DNA of 6,198 nt from Gammaproteobacteria bacterium. Lineage in GTDB: Bacteria; Pseudomonadota; Gammaproteobacteria; Chromatiales; Chromatiaceae. A program made the position numbers and the translations under genes. Positions 1 through 5,837 of the stretch are shown in pieces (position 1 is the first letter of the stretch; each line of letters begins with the position of its first letter). The DNA lies in NCBI GenBank assembly GCA_020630035.1, contig JAHDCB010000099.1, positions 1 through 6,198 on the forward strand, given 5' to 3'. The notes beneath the pieces were generated by a model. It saw only the letters and a list, made by a program, of their open reading frames with translations. It did not search any database and was not told the origin of the DNA.

Positions 1-2
1 GA

Positions 3-56
3 GCATTTTTTAACGAAGTATTTGCAAGCGGAATAGTTTTTAGCGGTGCCCTTTAG
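3..56 (+). CDS. Possible C-terminal tail of IspE (5' end outside window)
   Basis: An open frame enters from the left edge and ends at a TAG at 54-56, encoding AFFNEVFASGIVFSGAL. In gammaproteobacteria the gene before tRNA-Gln and prs is usually ispE (4-diphosphocytidyl-2-C-methyl-D-erythritol kinase, isoprenoid synthesis), whose C-terminus has the pattern FVAxGxxxSPLH. The tail here has a loosely similar A-S-G-I-x-x-S arrangement. This rests mostly on expected gene order; 17 residues are too few for identification. Another frame (1-36) is also open to the edge. No convincing promoter is visible between here and the tRNA, which would fit read-through from an upstream gene. Confidence 0.25.
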   Translation, partial: AFFNEVFASGIVFSGAL

Positions 57-77
57 CTTCTGTTTTTCCTTCATTTT

Positions 78-152
78 TGGGGTGTAGCCAAGCGGTAAGG
101 CACCGGACTTTGACTCCGGCATGCGCAGGTTCGAATCCTGCCACCCCAGCCA
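78..152 (+). tRNA. tRNA-Gln (anticodon UUG), CCA encoded
   Basis: This is a complete cloverleaf. The acceptor stem TGGGGTG (78-84) pairs perfectly with CACCCCA (142-148), followed by discriminator G149 and an encoded CCA (150-152). The anticodon stem CCGGA/TCCGG encloses the loop CTTTGAC, with anticodon TTG at 110-112, which reads the glutamine codon CAA. The T-arm GCAGG-TTCGAAT-CCTGC is canonical. The gene lies 85 bases upstream of the prs start with no U-tract terminator between them, so tRNA and prs may share a transcript. The pairing of tRNA-Gln with prs is a common gammaproteobacterial arrangement. Confidence 0.98.
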
Positions 153-237
153 TTCCCCCTTCGCTGATACAGGTTCATCTAAGCCTTATTACTCAGCTGT
201 CCAGACCGATCTTATCCCATCCCAGGGAATCCCAACC

Positions 238-1203
238 ATGCTGAAAATCCCACCATCCAGCAACATGATGGTCTTTACCGGTAATGCGCATCCCGAACTG
301 GCTGCCGGTATAGCTACCTATCTTAACCTGTCGCTGGGCCGGGCCGATGTTGGCAAGTTCAGTGATGGCGAAGTGATGGTTGAGATTCAGGAAAATGTAC
401 GCGGACGGGACGTCTTTGTCGTGCAGCCGACCTCGGCCCCGACCAATGACAACCTGATGGAACTGTTGGTGATGGTCGATGCCCTGCGCTGGGCCTCGGC
501 GCGACGTATCACCGCAGTGATTCCTTATTTCGGGTATGCCCGACAAGATCGCCGCTCGCGTTCCGCACGAGTGCCGATCACAGCCCGACTGGCCGCCAAG
601 ATGATAGATAAGGCAGGTACCGATCGGGTGCTGACGATGGATTTGCATGCCGACCAGATCCAGGGCTTTTTTGATATACCAGTCGATAACATCTATGCCT
701 CTCCGGTATTGATTGCCGATATCTGGCGACAGAAATATCCGGATCTGGTCGTTGTTTCACCAGATGTTGGCGGTGTGGTGCGTGCGCGCGCCATCGCTAA
801 AAATCTTGATGATGCTGACCTGGCGATCATCGACAAACGCCGCCCGAAGGCAAATGAAGCACAGGTGATGAACATCATCGGCGATGTTGCCGGGCGTACC
901 TGCGTGATTGTTGACGATCTGGTTGATACTGCAGGAACACTTTGCAAGGCCGCTGATGCGTTGAAGGCCTCGGGTGCCGTACGAGTGGTAGCCTACTGTA
1001 CCCATGCGGTGCTATCCGGCTCTGCCGTGTGCAACCTGACCCAGTCCACACTGGACGAGCTGGTGGTCTCCAACACCATCCCTCTGAGCACCACCGTGCA
1101 GGCCTGTGGCAAGGTACGAGCATTGCCGATTGCCAGCTTGCTGGCTGAATCGATGCGCAGCATCAATGATGAAGAATCCGTCAGTTCTTTGTTTGTTGAA
1201 TAA
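238..1203 (+). CDS. prs: Ribose-phosphate pyrophosphokinase (PRPP synthetase)
   Basis: This cytosolic enzyme transfers pyrophosphate from ATP to ribose 5-phosphate to make PRPP, the precursor of purines, pyrimidines, histidine, tryptophan and NAD. The 321-residue product matches E. coli Prs (315 residues) nearly end to end. Visible motifs are FSDGE (41-45), the regulatory and ATP-contacting loop YARQDRR (100-106), catalytic-region DLHADQIQGFFD (135-146, His137), the flexible-loop DKRRPKAN (199-206, with Lys200 and Arg202 equivalent to E. coli Lys194 and Arg196), and the PRPP-binding motif VDDLVDTAGT (225-234). The start ATG at 238 has an AGGGA Shine-Dalgarno at 224-228. The frame stays open back to an ATG at 121, but that lies inside the tRNA gene and adds no family sequence. 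ATGs at 265 and 268 lack a ribosome site. The product belongs to the class I, phosphate-activated, ADP-inhibited type by similarity. Confidence 0.97.
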   Translation: MLKIPPSSNMMVFTGNAHPELAAGIATYLNLSLGRADVGKFSDGEVMVEIQENVRGRDVFVVQPTSAPTNDNLMELLVMVDALRWASARRITAVIPYFGYARQDRRSRSARVPITARLAAKMIDKAGTDRVLTMDLHADQIQGFFDIPVDNIYASPVLIADIWRQKYPDLVVVSPDVGGVVRARAIAKNLDDADLAIIDKRRPKANEAQVMNIIGDVAGRTCVIVDDLVDTAGTLCKAADALKASGAVRVVAYCTHAVLSGSAVCNLTQSTLDELVVSNTIPLSTTVQACGKVRALPIASLLAESMRSINDEESVSSLFVE

Positions 1204-1220
1204 AGACACCATTTTTTTGC

Positions 1221-1254
1221 GTTCTGCCATCTGGTCGCGGATGCCAGAACTTTT
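1221..1254 (+). terminator. Probable intrinsic terminator after prs
   Basis: GTTCTGCCATC (1221-1231) pairs with GATGCCAGAAC (1240-1250) over eleven positions with a single C:C mismatch, around the 8-base loop TGGTCGCG, and is followed by TTTT (1251-1254) and then C. It starts 17 bases after the prs stop. The short U-tract suggests partial rather than complete termination, so some read-through into rplY is possible. Confidence 0.55.
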
Positions 1255-1260
1255 CTGAAT

Positions 1261-1296
1261 GTGCTGAATAAGGCTATTTGGAAATCGCCTAAGCAC
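1261..1296 (+). promoter_or_regulatory. Structured leader (long imperfect hairpin) upstream of rplY
   Basis: GTGCT (1261-1265) pairs with AGCAC (1292-1296). Inside it, AGGCTATTT (1271-1279) faces AAATCGCCT (1282-1290) with one T:C mismatch and a tight turn. The two helices are separated by an asymmetric internal loop (GAATA against A). The structure has no U-tract, so it is not a terminator, and it ends 16 bases before the GGAG ribosome site of rplY (1313-1316). Ribosomal-protein genes are often regulated through leader structures, so an autogenous role is possible, but this is inference. No clear -35/-10 pair was found for rplY. Confidence 0.35.
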
Positions 1297-1326
1297 AACT
1301 CATCTTACTGCCGGAGCTGAAAGATT

Positions 1327-1953
1327 ATGCAGGAAAATTTTGCGATTGATGCAGTAGCCCGTGAGACGCAAGGGAAGGGTGCGAGCCGCCGCCTGCGTCG
1401 TCAGGGTCTGGTACCAGGCATCATCTATGGCGGTGGCCAGGCACCACAAAGATTTGCCACATCACACAATAAACTGGAGCAGCATCTGGCGCATGAAGCG
1501 TTTTATTCACATGTGCTGACAGTCAAACTGGGTGACAGCACCCAGCGAGTGATTCTGAAGGATGTGCAACGCCACCCGGCGAAACCCTTTGTGATGCACC
1601 TTGATCTGTTGCGGGTGACTGATACTGATCGGATTAAACTGCATGTGCCATTGCACTTTATCAACGAATCCACGGCGCCAGGGGTTAAGGCAGGCGGTAA
1701 GGTCAGTCATGCCCTGGCAGATATTGAAATTTCGTGTGAAGTCAAAGACTTACCTGAATATATTGAAGTAGACATCGGGCAGATGAATGCCGGTGACAGC
1801 CTTCATCTGAAAGACCTGACGTTGCCTGCTGGTGTGGAAATACCCGCATTGGCACAGGAAGGGCATAACGATACTGTGGTAACAGTACAAATGCCGAAGG
1901 CTGCAGCGGAAGAAGCTGACGACGACGACGCAGCACCAGACGCGGCGGACTGA
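1327..1953 (+). CDS. rplY: 50S ribosomal protein L25, long Ctc/TL5-type form
   Basis: This protein binds 5S rRNA in the large ribosomal subunit. The 208-residue product is the two-domain form, against 94 residues for the short E. coli L25. The N-terminal L25 domain (about 1-95) carries GKGASRRLRRQGLVPGIIYG (16-35) and VQRHPAKPFVMHLDL (80-94), typical of the 5S-binding beta barrel. The C-terminal TL5/Ctc beta domain spans about 98-190, with VPLHFINE (107-114), APGVKAGG (117-124) and LPEYIEVDI (142-150). It ends in an acidic Ala/Asp/Glu tail (192-208). The start ATG has GGAG ten bases upstream. Its stop is 9 bases before pth, so the two are almost certainly co-transcribed. A structured leader and an upstream terminator separate it from prs. 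Confidence 0.96.
   Translation: MQENFAIDAVARETQGKGASRRLRRQGLVPGIIYGGGQAPQRFATSHNKLEQHLAHEAFYSHVLTVKLGDSTQRVILKDVQRHPAKPFVMHLDLLRVTDTDRIKLHVPLHFINESTAPGVKAGGKVSHALADIEISCEVKDLPEYIEVDIGQMNAGDSLHLKDLTLPAGVEIPALAQEGHNDTVVTVQMPKAAAEEADDDDAAPDAAD
1372..1379 (+). other. KOPS-type octamer GGGAAGGG pointing toward dif
   Basis: An exact match to GGGNAGGG, the FtsK-orienting polar sequence of E. coli, read on the plus strand and therefore directed toward the dif site at 5801-5828. It lies inside the rplY coding sequence. A single match would not be significant; its polarity and the second copy at 3104 are what make it worth recording. Confidence 0.4.
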
Positions 1954-1962
1954 TCCTGTCTG

Positions 1963-2532
1963 ATGATACAGTGTGCGGTTGGTCTGGGAAATCCAGGCCC
2001 GGATTATGCCAGTCATCGGCATAATATTGGCTTCTGGCTGCTGGACCAACTGGCACAACAACATAGCGTGAGCTTTCGCCAGGAAAAAAAATTTCACGGA
2101 TTAGTCGCCCAATTGCCGCCCGCAGCAGGTGGGCTACGTCTGCTGAAGCCGACCACCTATATGAACAACAGTGGTCGCGCTGTTGGTGCTCTGGCACAAT
2201 TTTATCGACTATCGCCTGAACAAATCCTGGTTGTGCAGGATGAGCTGGATTTACCTCCGGGTACCGTACGCTTGAAACGCGGCGGTGGCCATGGCGGACA
2301 CAACGGTCTGCGTGACATCATCCAGGTACTGGGGACACAGGCGTTTCCACGACTACGTATCGGCATCGGGCATCCGGGACACAAATCAGCGGTACTGAAA
2401 CATGTACTGTCGGCACCTGGTAAGGCAGAAGCGGCCGATCTGCAAACCGCGTTAGACCAGATTATGTCTGTATGGGAACAGATACATACGGACGATTGGC
2501 AGGCAGCGATGCAGATACTGCATAAAAAATAA
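1963..2532 (+). CDS. pth: Peptidyl-tRNA hydrolase
   Basis: This cytosolic enzyme cleaves the ester bond of peptidyl-tRNAs that drop off ribosomes, freeing tRNA for reuse. The 189-residue product has the usual bacterial Pth length and all catalytic residues at E. coli numbering: Asn10 in GLGNPG (7-12), the catalytic His20 in RHNIGFW (19-25), Asn68 in TTYMNNSG (64-71), Asp93 in QDELDLPPG (92-100), and Asn114 in GGGHGGHNGLRD (107-118), followed by RLRIGIGHPG (130-139). It starts 9 bases after the rplY stop without a clear Shine-Dalgarno, which suggests translational coupling. In many gammaproteobacteria ychF follows pth; here the next gene is convergent mrdA, 43 bases away, with no obvious terminator in between. 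Confidence 0.97.
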   Translation: MIQCAVGLGNPGPDYASHRHNIGFWLLDQLAQQHSVSFRQEKKFHGLVAQLPPAAGGLRLLKPTTYMNNSGRAVGALAQFYRLSPEQILVVQDELDLPPGTVRLKRGGGHGGHNGLRDIIQVLGTQAFPRLRIGIGHPGHKSAVLKHVLSAPGKAEAADLQTALDQIMSVWEQIHTDDWQAAMQILHKK

Positions 2533-2575
2533 GTATCGGAGTATGATTATTTTCAAAACTCATGGGTACACTCAT

Positions 2576-4411
2576 TTACAAAGACTCATCCAGATAAGCA
2601 CGGATCATCTGGCGCGCAATCGGTGCCGCTACAGCACTGCCGCTGCCGCCATTTTCCACAATCACCGCCAGAGCGATCTGTGGATCATCAACCGGGGCAT
2701 AGGCAATGAATAGTGCGTGGTCACGTTGTTTTTCAGAAATTTTAGAATCGTCATATTCTTCATCCTGCTTGATACTGAACACCTGAGCCGTGCCTGTTTT
2801 ACCCGCAATCCGATAACGCCCCCCCTGGAGATGACGAGCAGTGCCGCGTAGATGTGTTACCACATGCTCCATCGCATCGCGAATATAGTCCCAGTGCTCC
2901 GGGTTTTGTATAGGTAGTCGCCGGCTTGCTGTGGGTACCTCGGTTTTCTGATCTGCACCACGACTTTGCATAAATCTGACCAGGCGTGGGCTGTGGTACA
3001 GACCATTATTAGCAATCGCAGCTGTGGCAACGGCCAACTGTAGCGGCGTACTCAGAAAATAACCTTGCCCGATACCCATAATCACAGTTTCACCATGATA
3101 CCAGGGTAGGGCACGTGTGCGTTGTTTCCAGGCACGAGACGGCAGAATGCCACGGGCTTCACCCAACAGATCGATACCCGTACGTTCACCAAAACCAAAC
3201 AGGCTGAGAGAAGTACTGAGGGCATCGACTCCCATATCATAGGCTAGTTGATAAAAATAAACATCGCAGGATTGGGTGATCGCTGCATCCAGATTGACCG
3301 CACCATGACCGGACTTTTTCCAGTCACGATATTTGTGCGTCTGGTTCGGTAACTGAAAATAACCCGGACACAAGACAGAATGCTGTGGGTCAACATGGCC
3401 ATGTTCCAGGGCACCCAGCCCCATGAAGGGCTTAATAGTGGAACCCGGCGGATATTGCCCACGCAAGGCCCGATCATATAGCGGCTGATCCGGGTTATCG
3501 CGCAACACCTGATAGTCAGCATGACTGATCCCCTGTACAAACAGATTCGGATCATACGTTGGCTTACTCACCATTGCCAAAATACCTCCGGTCTTTGGGT
3601 CAAGTGCGACCGCAGCACCACGATATTGGCCAAAGGCGGCCAGCGTGGCCTGTTGCAGGCGGCTGTCGAGATACAGATGCAGATCCTGACCTGGTACCGG
3701 AGCTTGTTGCTGTAATACCCGGATGACACGCCCTACAGCATTGGCCTCGACCTGGCGCGTGCCGACAGTGCCATGCAAGTGTGCTTCATAAGTCTTCTCC
3801 AGGCCAATCTTGCCGATATGTGTGGTACCGGCATAGTGAGATGAAGTCTCCATCTGGTCCAGATCCTGCTGACTGATCCGACCCACATAACCCAGCAGAT
3901 GAGCGGTTGCTGCCGGATATGGATAATGGCGCAGCAAACGAGCCTGAATGTCCAGCCCCGGAAACTGATGTTTTACCACCGCAAAACGTGCTGCTTCATC
4001 CGGCGTCAGATTCATGCGAACAGGAATACGCTCAAATCGACGGCGGCGTTGCCGTATCTGCTCAAACCGCACCCGATCCTGGGCACTGATAGCAATCAGT
4101 TGGCTTAATCTGTGCCAGGTAGCTTCGATATCGGGCACTTGTTCCGGTATCATTTCCAAACTATAAGCCGGCTTGTTGCGAGCTAACAACACGCCATTAC
4201 GGTCATAGATTAAACCGCGAGTCGGCGGTAACGGCTCTAACCGGACCCGGTTATCTTTAGATAAGGTCGTAAAATGAGTGTGATCAATAATCTGTAATTG
4301 CACCAGCCGGCCAACTAACAAGGCAAGTATCAGCATAATGCCGATAGTAGCCACCAACAAGCGGCGGGATAACAGGTATCGCTCCTGATAAGGATTTCGG
4401 ATATGACGCAT
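2576..4411 (-). CDS. mrdA: Penicillin-binding protein 2, elongation-specific transpeptidase
   Basis: This inner-membrane class B PBP crosslinks peptidoglycan during lateral growth, working with the RodA glycosyltransferase in the MreB-directed elongasome. From the ATG at 4411 it has 611 residues (E. coli 633). A short basic cytoplasmic segment is followed by one membrane anchor (about 18-37), the PBP dimer/pedestal region with LPPTRGLIYDRNG (61-73), then the transpeptidase domain. The domain holds YPPGSTIKP (320-328) with nucleophile Ser324 and Lys327, a Ser-Cys-Asp second motif (381-383, in place of the common SxN and like the SAD of E. coli PBP2), and KTGTAQVF (538-545). KYRDWKK (360-366) and GIGQGY (446-451) are also PBP2-like. 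The frame can start at a TTG at 4450, adding 13 residues; I prefer ATG 4411 because the basic lead-in then has E. coli length. Neither start has a good ribosome site. The gene has no rodA, mreBCD or rlpA neighbour. Confidence 0.96.
   Translation of the reverse strand: MRHIRNPYQERYLLSRRLLVATIGIMLILALLVGRLVQLQIIDHTHFTTLSKDNRVRLEPLPPTRGLIYDRNGVLLARNKPAYSLEMIPEQVPDIEATWHRLSQLIAISAQDRVRFEQIRQRRRRFERIPVRMNLTPDEAARFAVVKHQFPGLDIQARLLRHYPYPAATAHLLGYVGRISQQDLDQMETSSHYAGTTHIGKIGLEKTYEAHLHGTVGTRQVEANAVGRVIRVLQQQAPVPGQDLHLYLDSRLQQATLAAFGQYRGAAVALDPKTGGILAMVSKPTYDPNLFVQGISHADYQVLRDNPDQPLYDRALRGQYPPGSTIKPFMGLGALEHGHVDPQHSVLCPGYFQLPNQTHKYRDWKKSGHGAVNLDAAITQSCDVYFYQLAYDMGVDALSTSLSLFGFGERTGIDLLGEARGILPSRAWKQRTRALPWYHGETVIMGIGQGYFLSTPLQLAVATAAIANNGLYHSPRLVRFMQSRGADQKTEVPTASRRLPIQNPEHWDYIRDAMEHVVTHLRGTARHLQGGRYRIAGKTGTAQVFSIKQDEEYDDSKISEKQRDHALFIAYAPVDDPQIALAVIVENGGSGSAVAAPIARQMIRAYLDESL
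3104..3111 (+). other. KOPS-type octamer GGGTAGGG pointing toward dif
   Basis: A second exact GGGNAGGG on the plus strand, again directed toward dif. It lies within mrdA, on the strand opposite to its coding direction. I found no copy on the minus strand anywhere in the window. Confidence 0.4.
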
Positions 4412-4545
4412 CAGCAACAGAATATGCGGGTTATTAAAGATCGTTCTCAATTAGCCTGATGGCTTGATTCTGGCTATTTTCCGCACTGGTTGTGTTACAA
4501 CTCATCGCAATAGCATCGCGCACTACTATTACGCCTCGCTGCGCC

Positions 4546-4575
4546 TTGTCAGCACAAAAAATGGCTCAAAATTAT
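4546..4575 (+). promoter_or_regulatory. Possible sigma-70 promoter for envC
   Basis: TTGTCA (4546-4551, five of six to the -35 consensus) and AATTAT (4570-4575, four of six to the -10 consensus) are separated by 18 bases. Transcription would begin near 4582, leaving a leader of only about 14-23 bases before the candidate ATGs. No comparably good pair was found for mrdA on the other strand. Confidence 0.35.
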
Positions 4576-4595
4576 TGTCACTCAGCTAATTGAAA

Positions 4596-5756
4596 ATGAC
4601 CTCAATGTGGAAAAGACGGCATAAAAGAATAATCGCGCTATTATTATGGCTGCCATTATGTGTAATGGCTGCAAATGAACAAAATCGTTCGGCAGAAACA
4701 GCACAGCGTCTCGCGGGCCTGCGCCAGGCGATATCACAGATTCAGGCACGGATACAGACGACCCAGAATAAGCGCGACCAGGTCAGTCAGAACCTGCAAC
4801 AAAGTGAGGTACTGATGAGCCAATTACAACGGGAATGGCATGACATCACAGAGCGTTATAACGAACAACAACAACGCTTGATACAACTGCAGATGCAGGC
4901 GCAACAACAACAGGTTGCCTTACAACGGGAACGCCATGCACTGATAAAACAAATTCGTGCAGCTTATCAGATGGGGCGACAGCAACAAGTAAAGCTATTG
5001 CTGAGCCAGCAGGATACGCAAATATTCAGCCGGATGCTGAATTATTATGATTATCTGAATCGTGCGCGTATCACAGGTATGCAGACAGCTGAACGAACAT
5101 TACAACAACTCACCCAAACACAACGTGACATTGTGCAGCAGCAAGAGCAACTACTGGCCTTACAGGGACAACAACAATCTACCCGACAGAATCTGCAGAT
5201 TGCCCAACAGCGACGACGACAGGTATTAGCACAGCTAGATCAGCAATTACAACAACAGGGTACTAAATTACAACACCTGCAGGCAGACGCGAAACAATTA
5301 CAAACCTTACTGGACCAGCTGCAACAAGTGCTGGCAAACCGAGCTGCGCAGCAACAGATTGAGCCATTTTCTCATAAACGTGGCCAACTGAAATGGCCAA
5401 CTCAGGGGCGTATATTGCATCGGTTCGGTTCGCGTAAGATTGGTTCATTACGCTGGGATGGCGTCCTGATGCAGGCGACGGCTGGCCAGGCAGTACGCGC
5501 CAGCTATGCGGGCCAGGTCGTTTTTGCGGATTGGCTACGTGGTTTTGGTCTGTTGCTGATTGTCGATCATGGTGAAGGCTATTTGTCATTGTATGGGCAT
5601 AACCAGCACCTGTTGAAGCGCGTTGGCGATCAGGTCTTGGTAAATGAACCAATTGCTCAGGCTGGTAAGACTGGCGGCCGACAGAATCCAGGCCTGTATT
5701 TTGCGATCCGGCACCAGGGCCGGCCGGTGGATCCTGCTGAGTGGTGCCAAGGATAA
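4596..5756 (+). CDS. envC: Murein hydrolase activator EnvC (degenerate LytM factor)
   Basis: This periplasmic protein is recruited by FtsEX to the division site, where its LytM domain activates the amidases AmiA and AmiB to split septal peptidoglycan. The 386-residue product (from ATG 4596) has a signal peptide with basic KRRHKR (6-11), a hydrophobic core IIALLLWLPLCVM (12-24) and a likely cleavage site at Ala25/Ala26. A long, very glutamine-rich coiled coil follows (about 29-255), then a C-terminal LytM/M23 domain (about 264-384). The zinc ligands of active M23 enzymes are lost, as in E. coli EnvC: Trp287 and Leu291 stand at the HxGxD positions, and PGLYF (365-369) replaces PHLHF. WLRGFGLLLIVDHGEG and SLYGHNQ closely resemble EnvC. 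The start is uncertain: TTG 4590, ATG 4596 and ATG 4605 are all in frame and none has a Shine-Dalgarno. The gene is divergent from mrdA, and neither gpmI nor a ctp protease, common neighbours, is present. Confidence 0.93.
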   Translation: MTSMWKRRHKRIIALLLWLPLCVMAANEQNRSAETAQRLAGLRQAISQIQARIQTTQNKRDQVSQNLQQSEVLMSQLQREWHDITERYNEQQQRLIQLQMQAQQQQVALQRERHALIKQIRAAYQMGRQQQVKLLLSQQDTQIFSRMLNYYDYLNRARITGMQTAERTLQQLTQTQRDIVQQQEQLLALQGQQQSTRQNLQIAQQRRRQVLAQLDQQLQQQGTKLQHLQADAKQLQTLLDQLQQVLANRAAQQQIEPFSHKRGQLKWPTQGRILHRFGSRKIGSLRWDGVLMQATAGQAVRASYAGQVVFADWLRGFGLLLIVDHGEGYLSLYGHNQHLLKRVGDQVLVNEPIAQAGKTGGRQNPGLYFAIRHQGRPVDPAEWCQG

Positions 5757-5757
5757 A

Positions 5758-5780
5758 CCGTTGTTTACAATGGCTTTTAT
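5758..5780 (+). terminator. Probable intrinsic terminator of envC
   Basis: CCGTTG (5758-5763) pairs with CAATGG (5768-5773), one pair being a G-U wobble, around the loop TTTA, followed by CTTTTAT (5774-5780). It begins one base after the envC stop codon. The stem is short and only moderately stable. If C5774 bulges, flanking A's can pair with the T-tract and extend it. It separates envC transcription from the dif region. Confidence 0.5.
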
Positions 5781-5800
5781 CGGATTTCACCCACTCACAA

Positions 5801-5828
5801 AAGACGCATAATGTATATTATGTTAAAT
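5801..5828 (+). other. dif: Chromosomal dif site (XerC/XerD recombination site)
   Basis: This is the 28-bp site at which XerC and XerD resolve chromosome dimers under FtsK control at the division septum. The XerC-side arm is AAGACGCATAA (5801-5811), the central region TGTATA (5812-5817), and the XerD-side arm TTATGTTAAAT (5818-5828). The central region and XerD arm are identical to E. coli dif as I remember it. The XerC arm shares the inner seven bases CGCATAA and differs only in the four outermost, which is where gammaproteobacterial dif sites normally vary. The characteristic inner dyad CATAAT-GTAT-ATTATG is present. The site marks the replication terminus, or else the junction of an element integrated through a dif-like attachment site. 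Confidence 0.94.
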
Positions 5829-5837
5829 TAAATGGAG

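Noticed and set aside
121..237. In-frame N-terminal extension of prs beginning at ATG 121
   Set aside because: The ATG lies within the tRNA-Gln gene, the added 39 residues have no PRPP synthetase similarity, and ATG 238 has a good ribosome site and gives the family length.
1742..2197. Minus-strand open frame across rplY and pth (151 codons)
   Set aside because: It overlaps two well-supported genes on the other strand and its translation is low-complexity and unlike any family I know.
2558..2589. Three ACTCAT repeats around the mrdA stop
   Set aside because: They are six-base repeats with unequal spacing (12 and 14 bases); too short to mean anything without conservation.
4434..4580. Minus-strand open frame through the mrdA-envC gap, reading into AIAMSCNTTSAENS
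   Set aside because: It is about 43 codons with a stop on both sides, no usable start with a ribosome site, and it overlaps the mrdA start region. It looked protein-like but cannot be supported as a gene.
4650..4680. Lipoprotein signal in EnvC (Cys22 in LPLC)
   Set aside because: The lipobox needs a small residue just before Cys; here it is Leu. A normal signal peptidase I site after VMA or MAA follows directly.
5263..5790. Minus-strand open frame opposite the end of envC (175 codons)
   Set aside because: It is antisense to the conserved EnvC LytM domain, has no recognisable product, and appears to be a shadow of the real frame.
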